Shown here: piece after piece, positions 6,576 to 16,235 of the stretch
How positions within the stretch are numbered: the stretch's first letter is position 1
Layout: every line of letters begins with the position of its first letter
Assembly (NCBI RefSeq): GCF_900167915.1
Contig: NZ_FUYM01000010.1
Coordinates: forward strand, 1-64,000
DNA length: 64,000 nucleotides
From: Rhizorhabdus histidinilytica
GTDB lineage: Bacteria > Pseudomonadota > Alphaproteobacteria > Sphingomonadales > Sphingomonadaceae
Reading direction: 5' to 3'
Notes under the pieces: generated by a model
Databases searched by the model: none
What the model saw: the letters and a program-made list of their open reading frames with translations, nothing else
What the model was told of the DNA's origin: nothing
Position numbers and translations under genes: made by a program

Positions 6576-8864
6576 ATGGCCGATCAGGATGAATTTGCGA
6601 GGCGCCAGCGCGTCCTTTCCGAATTCGGGGACTTCGTCCTCGACCATGACGATCTCGACGATATCCTCAACGAGGCCTGCCGGCTGATCGCGCTGGCGCT
6701 GGACGCCGACCTGGCGAAGGTCATCGAGATCGACCGCGACAGCGACACCGGCCTGGTCCGCGCCGGGGTGGGCTGGCGCGCCGACATCGTCGGCCGCGAG
6801 CGCGTCAGCCTGTCCGATCGGTCGTCGGAGGCGTTCGCGATCGAGCGGACCGAACCCGTCATCACCAACGACATCATGCACGAGGAGCGGTTCACCTTCC
6901 CCTCCTTCCTGCTCGATCACGGCGTCGTCGCGCTGGTGAACGTACCGATCCTGCTGCCCGGACGCATCCCCTATGGCATCCTGCAGGTGGATGCCCGCAT
7001 ACCCCGCGCATTCGACCAGGAGGACGTCGAGTTCCTCAAGACCTATGCGATGGTGCTGGGCCCGGTCATCGACCGGCTGAAGACCGCCGCCGCCCTCAAG
7101 GAGACCGACGAGCGCCTGCGCCTCATCGTGGAGAATGCGCGTGCCTATGTGATGGTGGTGAGCGACGCCGACGACCGGATCACGGACTGGCTCGCCGGTT
7201 CCGAGAAGATCCTCGGATGGTCCCCGGCGGAGGCGATCGGCAAGACCACCGACATGATCTTCACCAACGAAGACCGCAGCGAAGGCATACCCGCGCGCGA
7301 GCTTTCCGGCGCGCGCGAACGCGGGACGGCGCCGAACGTCCGCTGGCACCAGCGCCAGGACGGGACGCCGGTATTCCTCGACGGGCAGACCATCGCCCTG
7401 AAGGACCGGGCCGGGCGGCTGCGCGGCTATCTGAAGATCGGTCAGGACGTCACCGACCGGGTGCGTGCGGAGACCGCGCTGCGCGAAAGCGAGGAGCGGT
7501 TCCGCCAGTTCGGCGAGGCGTCGCGGGACATCCTCTGGATGCGCGATGCCGAAACGCTGCAATGGCAATATCTGACCCCCGCCTTCGAGACCGTCTATGG
7601 CCTGAGCCGGGACGAGGCGCTGAGCGGCGACAATTTCCGCGCCTGGCTCGACCTGATCGTGCCCGAGGATCGTGACCGCGCGATCGAGGCGATAGAGCAG
7701 GTCCGCGCGGGCAGCCATGTCGTCTTCGACTATCGCATCCGGCGGCCGCTGGACGGCGCGATCCGCTGGCTGCGGAACACCGACTTCCCGATCGCCGACG
7801 CCAGCGGCAAGGTCTCCGTCATCGGCGGGGTGGGCCACGACCTGACCGAACTGCGCGAGGCCGAGCAGCGCCTCCAGGTGCTGCTGGAGGGCATCCCCCA
7901 GCTCGTCTGGCGCGCGGTCGGCGCGGGCGAGTGGACCTGGTCGAGCCCGCAATGGACCGCCTATACGGGCCTCTCCTCCGGCGAAAGCGCGGGGCTGGGC
8001 TGGCTGGAGGCGTTTCATCCCCACGACCGCGACGCCGTGCGGCGCGCCTGGGAGGGCGCGCACCGGACGGGCGGCCTCGACGTCGAAGCGCGCATCTGCC
8101 ATGCGGAAAACCGCGACTATCGCTGGTTCCAGACCCGCGCCTCGCCGGTCCGCGACGCCGGAGGCACGATCGTCGAGTGGCTCGGCACGTCGACCGACAT
8201 CGACGACATCCGCGACCTGCAGGAGCGGCAGCGGATCCTGGTCGCCGAGCTGCAGCATCGCACCCGCAACCTGATGGGCGTGGTGCGGTCGATGGCCGAC
8301 AAGACCGCGCGGGCCAGCGCCGACCTGCCCGACTTCCGGGCGCGCTTCCGCGACCGGCTGGAATCGCTGTCGCGCGTCCAGAGCCTGCTGTCGCGGCTGA
8401 ACGAACATGATCGCGTGAGCTTCGACGAGCTGGTCGGCGCCGAACTGGCGGCGCTGGACGGTACCGCCGACCGGGTCAGCCTGGAGGGGCCAGGCGGCGT
8501 GCGCCTGCGGTCCTCGACGGTGCAGACGCTGGCGATGGCCCTCCACGAGCTCGCGACCAATGCCGTCAAATATGGCGCCCTCGGCCAGCCCCAGGGCCAG
8601 CTGCGAATCCGCTGGTCGCTGGAGCCGAACGGGCCGGGCGATCGCCCCTGGCTGCACATCGACTGGCGCGAGCGCGGCGTCGTCATGCCGCCCGCCGGTT
8701 CGGCGCCGGCGGGCGGCGGGCAGGGGCGCGAGCTGATCGAGCGTGCGCTGCCCTACCAGCTCAAGGCCAGGACCAGCTTTGAGCTCGGCGCCGACGGCGT
8801 CCATTGCACCATCGGGCTTCCCGTGTCCGCGACCCGGAATGCGAAGGAGACCGAGCATGGCTGA
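6576..8864 (+). CDS. Hybrid-sensing HWE-family histidine kinase (GAF-PAS-PAS-PAS)
   Basis: 762 residues with no membrane segment, so a cytosolic sensor. GAF domain about 10-170; three PAS domains about 175-300, 305-425 and 430-555. The HWE dimerisation part has phospho-acceptor H561 in ELQHRTRNLMG. The ATPase part has the family marks H657-E658 and N662 in HELATNAVKYG, and W697-x-E699. HWE kinases often sense light, redox or general stress. No LOV-type NCRFLQ motif is seen in the PAS domains, so the signal is not evident. It overlaps the next receiver gene by 8 bases. Confidence 0.93.
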   Translation: MADQDEFARRQRVLSEFGDFVLDHDDLDDILNEACRLIALALDADLAKVIEIDRDSDTGLVRAGVGWRADIVGRERVSLSDRSSEAFAIERTEPVITNDIMHEERFTFPSFLLDHGVVALVNVPILLPGRIPYGILQVDARIPRAFDQEDVEFLKTYAMVLGPVIDRLKTAAALKETDERLRLIVENARAYVMVVSDADDRITDWLAGSEKILGWSPAEAIGKTTDMIFTNEDRSEGIPARELSGARERGTAPNVRWHQRQDGTPVFLDGQTIALKDRAGRLRGYLKIGQDVTDRVRAETALRESEERFRQFGEASRDILWMRDAETLQWQYLTPAFETVYGLSRDEALSGDNFRAWLDLIVPEDRDRAIEAIEQVRAGSHVVFDYRIRRPLDGAIRWLRNTDFPIADASGKVSVIGGVGHDLTELREAEQRLQVLLEGIPQLVWRAVGAGEWTWSSPQWTAYTGLSSGESAGLGWLEAFHPHDRDAVRRAWEGAHRTGGLDVEARICHAENRDYRWFQTRASPVRDAGGTIVEWLGTSTDIDDIRDLQERQRILVAELQHRTRNLMGVVRSMADKTARASADLPDFRARFRDRLESLSRVQSLLSRLNEHDRVSFDELVGAELAALDGTADRVSLEGPGGVRLRSSTVQTLAMALHELATNAVKYGALGQPQGQLRIRWSLEPNGPGDRPWLHIDWRERGVVMPPAGSAPAGGGQGRELIERALPYQLKARTSFELGADGVHCTIGLPVSATRNAKETEHG

Positions 8865-9228
8865 GTGCGCGCTAAGCGGCTGCCGGATACTCGTCGTCGA
8901 GGACGAGTATCTGCTCGCGGACGAGCTCCAGGCCGAGCTCGAGGATGCGGGGGCGGTGGTGATCGGGCCGGTCGGCGACCTGGCCGGCGCGACCGCGCTG
9001 ATCCGGGCCGAGCGGCGCATCGACGGCGCGATCCTCGACGCCAACCTGACGGGCGAGATGGTCTTCCCGGCCGCCGACCTCCTGATCGAGCGGGGCATCC
9101 CGATCGTCTTCACGACCGGCTATGACGCATCGATCCTGCCCAGCCGCTTCGAGGGCGCGTCGCTGTGCGAGAAGCCGATCAACATGAAGCGGATCATCGA
9201 CGCCATCGGCCAGGCGCTGCACCGCTAG
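8857..9228 (+). CDS. Single-domain response regulator coupled to the HWE kinase
   Basis: 123 residues. The start is ATG 8857 with GAAGGAGA upstream, inside the last codons of the kinase gene (8-base overlap), so co-expression is certain. Receiver marks: VEDEY near residue 15, phospho-acceptor D61 in ILDANLTGEMVF, T in FTTGYD and K in CEKPI. No output domain. It is the likely direct partner of the kinase at 6576-8864; the receiver at 6005 may compete for or relay phosphate. Confidence 0.92.
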   Translation: MAECALSGCRILVVEDEYLLADELQAELEDAGAVVIGPVGDLAGATALIRAERRIDGAILDANLTGEMVFPAADLLIERGIPIVFTTGYDASILPSRFEGASLCEKPINMKRIIDAIGQALHR

Positions 9229-9348
9229 AAGCGGTCCACGATCGCGCCGCATCGCTCCCAGGGGCAGGCGGATGCTTCCATCGCCTCCAAATCGCGCGGC
9301 ACCCGTCGCGCCCTCACCGGCATGGGAACAACGCCGCGATGGAGCGTT

Positions 9349-9798
9349 ATGCCGGAGATGGCCGAAGGATCACGACGTCCGGCGCAAGAGGCGCAACGCG
9401 AGCTCGCCGACAGCGCGGAGAAGCTCGAGGAAAGCGCCGATCGTCAGACCGACAGCGCCGACCGCCGCACCGAGCTCGCCGCCGACCGCACCATCCTTGC
9501 CGCCGAGCGCACCTATGCCGCCTGGGTGCGGACCGGGCTGGCCGCGCTCGCCTCCGGCGTCGGCGCCCGCGCGCTGCTGACCGACGTCGTGCCCGATGCG
9601 CTGATGTGGGCGACCGGCAGCGTCCTCGTCCTGTTCAGCGCCTTCTGCTTCGTCGCGGCAGTGTGGCGGCAGATGCTGCGCGTGGCGCCGCCGCGGCCGG
9701 ACACGCCGCGGCTGCCGCCCTGGCTGCTGATCCTGGTCAACGCCCTGCTGCTGGTCACCGCCGTCGCCGCCCTGATCGGGATCTGGCTGTCGCGATGA
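9349..9798 (+). CDS. DUF202 family membrane protein (YidH-like)
   Basis: 149 residues from ATG 9349, chosen because GGAG stands just upstream; ATG 9322 is an alternative. The N-terminus is a charged predicted coiled coil (about 20-55, repeated Asp-Arg-Thr/Ser). Then RTYAAWVRTGLAAL, the DUF202 signature, and three hydrophobic segments follow. The family is of unknown function, inner-membrane, often beside transporters. It is followed 25 bases later by the SLC13-type transporter, suggesting an operon. Confidence 0.75.
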   Translation: MPEMAEGSRRPAQEAQRELADSAEKLEESADRQTDSADRRTELAADRTILAAERTYAAWVRTGLAALASGVGARALLTDVVPDALMWATGSVLVLFSAFCFVAAVWRQMLRVAPPRPDTPRLPPWLLILVNALLLVTAVAALIGIWLSR

Positions 9799-9823
9799 CC
9801 TCCCCCGCACCACAGGAGCGCGC

Positions 9824-11599
9824 GTGACCACGCCGCAATGGCTCTCGATAGCCACCCTCGTCGGGATGATGGGCCTCTTCCTCTGGGGCCGGTTCCGCTA
9901 CGACGTGACCGCGATCATCGCGCTGCTGGCGGCGCTGGCGCTGGGCATCGTCAGCCCCAAGCAGGCGTTCAGCGGCTTTTCCGACGACATCGTCATCATC
10001 GTCGGATCGGCGCTGGTGCTGTCGGCGGCGATGCAGCGATCGGGCCTGATCGAGCGCGCGCTGGGCTTGGTCGGCGGGCATGTGAAGCGGGTGCGCAGCC
10101 AGCTCCTGGTGCTGACCGCCTCGGTCGGCCTCGTCTCCGCGCTGGTCAAGAATGTCGGCGCGCTGGCGATGCTGATGCCCGCCGCCTTCCAGATGGCGAA
10201 GAAGAACGACGCCAGCCCGTCGGTCTTCCTGATGCCGATGGCGTTCGCGTCGCTGCTCGGCGGGCTGATGACGCTGGTCGGCACGTCGCCCAACATCATC
10301 GTCAGCCGGGTGCGCGAGGAGATGACGGGCGAGCCGTTCGGCATGTTCGACTATCTGCCGACCGGCCTCGGCCTGCTGGTGGTCGGGCTGCTCTTCCTGC
10401 GCTTCGGCTATCGCCTGCTCCCGCGCGAGCGCCGGGCGACGGCGACGCTGGGGGAGGCGCTCGACATCTCCAGCTACGTCACCGAGGCGACGATCGCCCC
10501 GGGATCACCGGCCGAGGGCGAGACCGTCCGCGAATTCGTCGAGCGGCACGATCGCGAGATCGGCATCGCCCGCGTGCTGCGCGCCGGCATCCGCACCGTG
10601 CCGTCGGCCGGGCTGGTCCTGCACGAGGACGACACGCTGATCCTGACCGGCGCGCCCGACGCGCTGGAGCGCGCGATTGCGGGCGACGGGCTGGCGCTGG
10701 TCGGCGACGATCGCGAGCGGCCGAAGGGCAGCGAGGGCGACGAGATCGGCGTGATCGAGGGAGTGATCGGCGCCTCGTCGGTGCTGATCGACCAGACGGC
10801 GGGGCGGATGCGGATGCAGGAGCGCTACGGCGTCAACCTGATCGCGGTGTCGCGCGCGGCCGAGCGGCTGACGCGCCAGCTGGGCGAGACCAAGCTGAGC
10901 GCCGGCGACGTGATCGTCCTGCAGGGCCCGCTCCCGCTGCTGCCCGACCGGCTCCGCGACCTCGGCGTGCTGCCGCTGGCGCAGCGCCCACTGCGGCTGG
11001 GCGCGTCGGGGCGGAGCTGGCTGCCGCTGATCGTGCTGGCGGTGGCGATGGCGGCGACGGCGGCGGGGCTGGTGCCGGTGGCGGTCGCCTTCTTCGCGGC
11101 GGCGGGGATCGTGATGGCGACGGGGGCGCTGCCGCTGCGCGAGGCCTATGACGCGGTCGAATGGCCGATCCTGATCATGCTCGGCGCGCTGATCCCGGTG
11201 AGCGATTCGCTGCGCACGACGGGCGCGTCGGACCTGATCGCGACCCGGCTGGCCGACATCGCGGCGACGCTGCCGCCGTGGGGCGCGGTCGCGCTGATCC
11301 TGGTGGCGGCGATGGCGGTGACGCCGTTCCTCAACAATGCGGCGACGGTGCTGGTGATGGCCCCGATCGCCGCGGTCTTCGCGCACGACCTCGGCTACCG
11401 CCCCGAAGCCTTCCTGATCGCCACCGCGATCGGCGCCGGCTGCGACTTCCTCACGCCGATCGGCCACCAGTGCAACACGCTGGTGCTGGGCCCGGGCGGC
11501 TACCGGTTCGGCGATTACGCCCGGCTGGGCGCGCCGCTGTCGCTGCTCGTCGTGCTGGTGGGGACGCCGCTGGTGATGTGGGCGTGGCCGTTGCGGTGA
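9824..11599 (+). CDS. SLC13/DASS-type anion transporter with paired TrkA-C domains
   Basis: 591 residues from a GTG start with AGGAGCG upstream. The N-terminal membrane half (about 1-205) includes LVGTSPNIIVSRVREEM, a DASS-type substrate loop. Two cytosolic TrkA-C (RCK_C) domains follow at about 215-380, then a second membrane half with PFLNNAATVLVMAPI. Members move dicarboxylates, sulfate or other anions with sodium; the RCK_C pair marks the YfbS/SAC1-like branch. The substrate cannot be decided from the sequence. Confidence 0.88.
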   Translation: MTTPQWLSIATLVGMMGLFLWGRFRYDVTAIIALLAALALGIVSPKQAFSGFSDDIVIIVGSALVLSAAMQRSGLIERALGLVGGHVKRVRSQLLVLTASVGLVSALVKNVGALAMLMPAAFQMAKKNDASPSVFLMPMAFASLLGGLMTLVGTSPNIIVSRVREEMTGEPFGMFDYLPTGLGLLVVGLLFLRFGYRLLPRERRATATLGEALDISSYVTEATIAPGSPAEGETVREFVERHDREIGIARVLRAGIRTVPSAGLVLHEDDTLILTGAPDALERAIAGDGLALVGDDRERPKGSEGDEIGVIEGVIGASSVLIDQTAGRMRMQERYGVNLIAVSRAAERLTRQLGETKLSAGDVIVLQGPLPLLPDRLRDLGVLPLAQRPLRLGASGRSWLPLIVLAVAMAATAAGLVPVAVAFFAAAGIVMATGALPLREAYDAVEWPILIMLGALIPVSDSLRTTGASDLIATRLADIAATLPPWGAVALILVAAMAVTPFLNNAATVLVMAPIAAVFAHDLGYRPEAFLIATAIGAGCDFLTPIGHQCNTLVLGPGGYRFGDYARLGAPLSLLVVLVGTPLVMWAWPLR

Positions 11600-11835
11600 G
11601 GGGGTGTATGCGCCTCATCTCGACCGTTCGGACGCTCGGGGGGTGGTCCTGAAAGCGGTGATTCGTTAGGGAGGCGTTCTCCGCTGCCCCCGTGCCGGCG
11701 GCAGGTGGCTTGCATACCAACGTCATAGCCCGTTGCAATGGACATCAGGCGTCCGTGAGGCCGATGGTTTGGCTGGCTCGCGCTCCATTGGCCGTTTCGT
11801 GGAACGCGCGATGATCACTTAGGGAGATCTGAAAT

Positions 11836-12681
11836 ATGCGTATTGCCCGCTTTCGCATTGCTGACGGACGCATTCTGCACGGACTGGTCGAAGGCGATGT
11901 CGTCAAGCTACTGGCCGACCCACCTGCGGGAGGGATCGAGACCTGGCTGCAAGCGGGAGCATTCGACGAGGCGATAAGCCGGACCGAGGGGGAAATTCCC
12001 CTATCGGCCATTCGGCTGCTGGCCCCGATAGCGGAGCCTCCCAAATTCCTGGGGCTTGGCGGGAACTATCGTTCGCATCTCGACGAGATCGCACATCTCG
12101 GTATCGCCGAGCCCACGACGCAGATATGGTTCAATAAACAGCGCACATGCGTCGCCGGCCCGTTCGACGAGGTCGTCATCCCGCGCCTTTCCAAGGCTGT
12201 CGACTATGAAGTCGAGCTGGCCGTCGTGATCGGTCGGCGCTGCCGAAACGTGCCGGCATCCCATGCCCATGACGTCATCGCCGGTTATATGGTGTGCAAC
12301 GACGTCAGCGCACGGGATATCCAGATGCGGGCGCAGACGATGACATTGGGCAAATCTTTCGACACGCATGGGCCGATCGGCCCATGGCTGGTAACCGCCG
12401 ACGAGATTGCCGATTGCCAAAGCCTGCGTCTTCGGACCTGGGTGAATGGCGAGTTGCGCCAGGATGGCAACACCAGCGAGATGAAATATACGGTTGCCCA
12501 GCAAATCGAAGAGCTGAGCGCCGTTTTTACGCTCGAACCGGGGGACATCCTGGCGACCGGAACCCCGGCCGGCGTGGGAGCGGCGTTTCAGCCGCCGAAG
12601 TTCCTCCGGCATGGCGATGTGGTCCGCCTCGAGATCGACCAGATCGGCGTCATCGAGAATATATTCGTCGATGGCACCTGA
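11836..12681 (+). CDS. Fumarylacetoacetate hydrolase family protein
   Basis: 281 residues with AGGGAG 11-12 bases before the ATG. A short N-terminal domain (1-65) and an FAH core (about 70-280). Metal-binding acidic residues are in YEVELAVVIG (E125, E127) and CNDVSARD (D156), and the GKSFDTHGPIGPW loop with K173 and D176 is intact, as is GTPAGVG. The family hydrolyses or decarboxylates beta-diketo acids made in aromatic ring cleavage. First gene of the accessory cluster ending at 18217; AraC, TonB receptor and P450 neighbours suggest breakdown of an imported compound. Confidence 0.9.
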   Translation: MRIARFRIADGRILHGLVEGDVVKLLADPPAGGIETWLQAGAFDEAISRTEGEIPLSAIRLLAPIAEPPKFLGLGGNYRSHLDEIAHLGIAEPTTQIWFNKQRTCVAGPFDEVVIPRLSKAVDYEVELAVVIGRRCRNVPASHAHDVIAGYMVCNDVSARDIQMRAQTMTLGKSFDTHGPIGPWLVTADEIADCQSLRLRTWVNGELRQDGNTSEMKYTVAQQIEELSAVFTLEPGDILATGTPAGVGAAFQPPKFLRHGDVVRLEIDQIGVIENIFVDGT

Positions 12682-12821
12682 ACCGCCGGGCCGGTCGACG
12701 GCCCCACCCTCCTGCCTTGAAGCGTCCGCCTGCCGGTTTTATCGTGCCGCCATCCGGTGGCGGAGAGGCAGCTATTCCGCCGATCCTCATCGGCTCACCC
12801 TAGTAGCAACTGAGCGACGGC

Positions 12822-13754
12822 ATGGATGCGATCTCCGCTTATATGGATGGGATGCGGATCACGCATTTCGAGGCTGGAGATGCGGAAAGCCGTACGCCGT
12901 GGAGCGTCTATTGCCCGAAGGGAAGGTGGCAGGTGACCTTCTACCTGCTGGACGGCGAGCCCTGTCGCCTGTCCGTGCCGGAGATCGGCTACAGCGCGGT
13001 GATCGAGCCTCCGTCGATGTGCATCCTGTTGGGTGCCTTGGCCCACCAGGTGGAGGACCTCAGCGGCACCGGCGAGCTGGTGCTCGCCGAAATGCGGGTG
13101 CCGACCAGCATGGCCACCTTCCGGACGCTCAGGCTCGGTGCGGAGAGCGGCCAGCCCACCACCACCTTTTACATGGGTTTCGACATCGACAATTGCCTGG
13201 ACAATCCCCTGCTCGAGGCCCTGCCTCCCGTCCTCGTGCAGCATTTCGACCGGGTGCCCGCATGGCTGGAGGTGACGTCGCGTTGGTTGCGCGAGGAACT
13301 CCTCCAGCAGAAGTCCGGGCGGCGTTCGATGGCGGTCCGCCTCGGCGAATTGCTGATGATCGAGGGCATAAGGAGCGTCGTCGCCGAGCATCCCGAACGC
13401 CTGCCCAAATGGCTGCGGGAGCCGGGTGATCGCCGTCTCGAACGCGCGCTGACCGCGATCCACCGTGATATCACCCGCAACTGGACGCTCGACGATCTCG
13501 CCGCGCACGTCGCTACATCCCGCGCCCGGCTATGCGCCCTGGCAAACGCCGAACTTGGCGAGGGACTGGGCAAGTATATCCAGCGTCTCAGAATGTTCGA
13601 AGCGCGCCGACTGCTCGCCGATTCCGAAAGCGACCTGACGGCGATTGCGCGCAAGACCGGTTACCAGGGGGCGGCAAGCTTCATAACCGCCTTCCGCCGG
13701 CATTTCGGCGAGACGCCCAACGCATTCCGCAAGGTGGCCCGGCGCCCCGCATAG
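12822..13754 (+). CDS. AraC-family transcriptional regulator
   Basis: 310 residues. The N-terminal part (1-200) resembles a ligand-binding AraC_binding_2-type domain. The C-terminal 100 residues hold the two helix-turn-helix motifs: WTLDDLAAHVATSRARLCAL and, about 45 residues on, LTAIARKTGYQGAASFITAF with the family ending FGETPNAFRK. It lies between the FAH gene and the TonB receptor on the same strand and is the probable local regulator. The inducer is unknown but likely the compound handled by the cluster. Confidence 0.9.
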   Translation: MDAISAYMDGMRITHFEAGDAESRTPWSVYCPKGRWQVTFYLLDGEPCRLSVPEIGYSAVIEPPSMCILLGALAHQVEDLSGTGELVLAEMRVPTSMATFRTLRLGAESGQPTTTFYMGFDIDNCLDNPLLEALPPVLVQHFDRVPAWLEVTSRWLREELLQQKSGRRSMAVRLGELLMIEGIRSVVAEHPERLPKWLREPGDRRLERALTAIHRDITRNWTLDDLAAHVATSRARLCALANAELGEGLGKYIQRLRMFEARRLLADSESDLTAIARKTGYQGAASFITAFRRHFGETPNAFRKVARRPA

Positions 13755-13857
13755 GGGACAAAACGAGACGATCGATAAACTTTCCGAGAACCCAACGAAG
13801 CACCATCCCTCTACCCATGACCCCAACGCAAGCCGTGCGACGGCAAGGGAGGGGACA

Positions 13858-16224
13858 TTGCTCAAAGAGGTACGCAACCATCATCTGTTCGTGACGGCAT
13901 CGGCGGCAGCGATCCTGATCGCATGCTTCCAGTCGGGCGCAGCACAAGCGACCGCAACGCCGCCGCCAGCCGACGAGCAGACGGCCGACCGGATCGAGGA
14001 GATCGTGGTGACCGCGCAGAAGCGGTCCGAGAATCTGCAGCGCGTGCCAATCTCGGCACAAGTCATGACCGGCGCCTCGCTGAACCGGTCGAACATCGCG
14101 TCCCTTACCGACATCGCGGAGATCGCGCCGTCGGTGCATGTCGCCACGGGCGGCCGTTCCAACAACATCTATGTCCGGGGTACCGGATCGGCGGAGAGCC
14201 AGTCGCTCGATCAGTCCGTCGCGATCTTCATCGACGATGTCTACCATGGCCGATCGCGCGGCTCGAGCGCGACCTTCCTGGACCTGGAGCGCGTCGAGGT
14301 CCTGAAGGGACCACAAAGCACCTATTTCGGCAACAACGCCATCGCCGGCGCGTTCAACATCGTCACCCACAGGCCGGACCAGAGCTTCAACGGCTGGATC
14401 CGCGGCCTGATCTCGCCCCGCGGCGGCACCAACGGCGGCCAATATGCGCTGGAGGGGGCGGTGAACGTTCCGCTCACGGATGCGCTTGCCCTGCGCGTGG
14501 CCGGCACGTTCAACGGCCAGAGAGGCTGGCTGAAGAACGTCAACACCGGCAAGCGCGCGCCCGATGAGGAAAACACGGCGTTCCGCGCCACGCTTCGCTA
14601 CCAACCATCGGACGATCTCGACATCGCGCTCAAGGGTGAAATCGGCCGCAACCTGAACAAGAGCGGACTGCTCACGCAGAATGCGAGCTGCCCGCCACCG
14701 GCGCCCTTCGTGGCCGCGGGCTTCTGCGCCCTGAACCTGTCGCTCGGATTGCCCATCGGCCTCAAGCGCAACACGCTCGTCCTGAGCGATGGCCAGCAGA
14801 TCCGGCTGAACACCAAGGAGACGGTCCTCTCGATCCGGAAGGACCTCGGCGCCTCGACGCTGTCGAGCGTGACCGCCTACAACCAGTATCGCTATCGCTA
14901 CAATCTGGACGCGGACGGCACGCCGCTGACCCTGCTGAACGTCCAGGCACCCGAGAAATATCGCCAGTTCAGCCAGGAGCTGCGGCTCGCTTCGCCCACC
15001 GGTCAGCCGATCGAGTGGCTCGCGGGCCTCTATTTCCAATATGACAAGCTCGACATCGAGCAGTCGACATCCTTCAACTTCCTGTCGCCGGTGATCGCGG
15101 CGACACCACCCTTCGCGCCGCTGGTCGCCCGTCTGCCGCTCGGCCAGTTCGTCGCCGCAACGCAGAAGGAGCGGGTCTATTCGGCGTTCGGCGCCATCAC
15201 ATGGAACGCCAGCGACCGGCTCAAGCTCACGGCCGGATTGCGCGGGTCGATCACGACCAAGGACTTCGACTGGAGCCTGCTCTTCGGAACCGCCACGCGG
15301 GATTATGGTGGGATCGTCGCCCTGCCGTCGGCGCTCCAGCCATTGCCGGGGCTGCTCGGCCTCGGGACGTCGGGGCAGGTCGCCTTGTCCCGCAACGACA
15401 AGGCGCTGATGCCGTCCGCCCGTGCGCAATATCAGATCACGCCGGAGGCGATGGTCTACGCATCCTATTCGCGCGGCTTCAAGGCGGGCGGCTTCAGCGT
15501 GGCCGACACCACCGCGCTTCCCGCGAACTTCCCCTTCGCCCCGGAACGGGTGGACGCCTATGAAATCGGGCTCAAGAGCGAGCTCTTCGACCGGCATGTG
15601 CTGCTCAACGTCGCGCTGTTTCGCAACGACTTCAACAAGCTCCAGGTTTCCATCACCACCGCCGCCGCGTCCGGCGCCTTCCTGAACTTCATCCGCAACG
15701 CCGGTTCGGCGCGATCGCAGGGCGTGGAGGTCGAAACCCAATGGCTCGTCAGCCGGGCCTTCAGGATCGCCGCCTCGGGCAGCTATCTCGACTCGAAATA
15801 TCTCCGCTATCGCAATGCCGGCCCGACCTCGGCCCAGCAGCTCGCTGGAATCGCGTCGCAGGATCTGTCGGGTCGGAGGACGCCCTTCGCGCCCCGCTGG
15901 AGCGGCACGACCAGCGCGACGCTGACCCTCCCGCTCGGCAGCCAATGGCGGTTCGTGGCGGAGGCGACCGGGATATTCTCCTCGTCCTACCAGACCTATT
16001 CGACCCTCGATCCCCTGACGCTGCAGCCAAGCTATGCCCGTCTTGACGGCCGGCTCTCGCTCGAATCGGACGACGGGCGGTGGGCGGTCGACCTGATCGG
16101 CAAGAATTTGGGAAATGCCACGGTGCGCGCCTTCTCGGTGGCGCAGCCGCTCTCGCTGGGAAGTCTGGCGCAAACCAAGGAGCAGTTGAGGAACCTCGCG
16201 CTCCAGCTTCGGTACAAATTCTAA
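13858..16224 (+). CDS. TonB-dependent outer-membrane receptor
   Basis: 788 residues from a TTG start preceded by GGGAGGGG. The signal peptide (about 1-31) ends near SGAAQA. A TonB-box region IEEIVVTAQKR and plug domain follow (to about 170), then a 22-strand-type beta barrel with the C-terminal FSVAQPLSLGSL...LQLRYKF and terminal Phe. The IVVTAQKR plug start is the common sphingomonad receptor type used for many organic substrates, not only iron. It heads a tight set with the P450 (11 bases) and the deacetylase-like gene (overlap), so it probably imports their substrate. Confidence 0.93.
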   Translation: MLKEVRNHHLFVTASAAAILIACFQSGAAQATATPPPADEQTADRIEEIVVTAQKRSENLQRVPISAQVMTGASLNRSNIASLTDIAEIAPSVHVATGGRSNNIYVRGTGSAESQSLDQSVAIFIDDVYHGRSRGSSATFLDLERVEVLKGPQSTYFGNNAIAGAFNIVTHRPDQSFNGWIRGLISPRGGTNGGQYALEGAVNVPLTDALALRVAGTFNGQRGWLKNVNTGKRAPDEENTAFRATLRYQPSDDLDIALKGEIGRNLNKSGLLTQNASCPPPAPFVAAGFCALNLSLGLPIGLKRNTLVLSDGQQIRLNTKETVLSIRKDLGASTLSSVTAYNQYRYRYNLDADGTPLTLLNVQAPEKYRQFSQELRLASPTGQPIEWLAGLYFQYDKLDIEQSTSFNFLSPVIAATPPFAPLVARLPLGQFVAATQKERVYSAFGAITWNASDRLKLTAGLRGSITTKDFDWSLLFGTATRDYGGIVALPSALQPLPGLLGLGTSGQVALSRNDKALMPSARAQYQITPEAMVYASYSRGFKAGGFSVADTTALPANFPFAPERVDAYEIGLKSELFDRHVLLNVALFRNDFNKLQVSITTAAASGAFLNFIRNAGSARSQGVEVETQWLVSRAFRIAASGSYLDSKYLRYRNAGPTSAQQLAGIASQDLSGRRTPFAPRWSGTTSATLTLPLGSQWRFVAEATGIFSSSYQTYSTLDPLTLQPSYARLDGRLSLESDDGRWAVDLIGKNLGNATVRAFSVAQPLSLGSLAQTKEQLRNLALQLRYKF

Positions 16225-16235
16225 GCAAGGTCGCC

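Noticed and set aside
6258-9113. Long minus-strand open frame opposite the HWE kinase
   Set aside because: No ribosome binding site or recognisable domain; the kinase and both receivers explain the plus strand fully.
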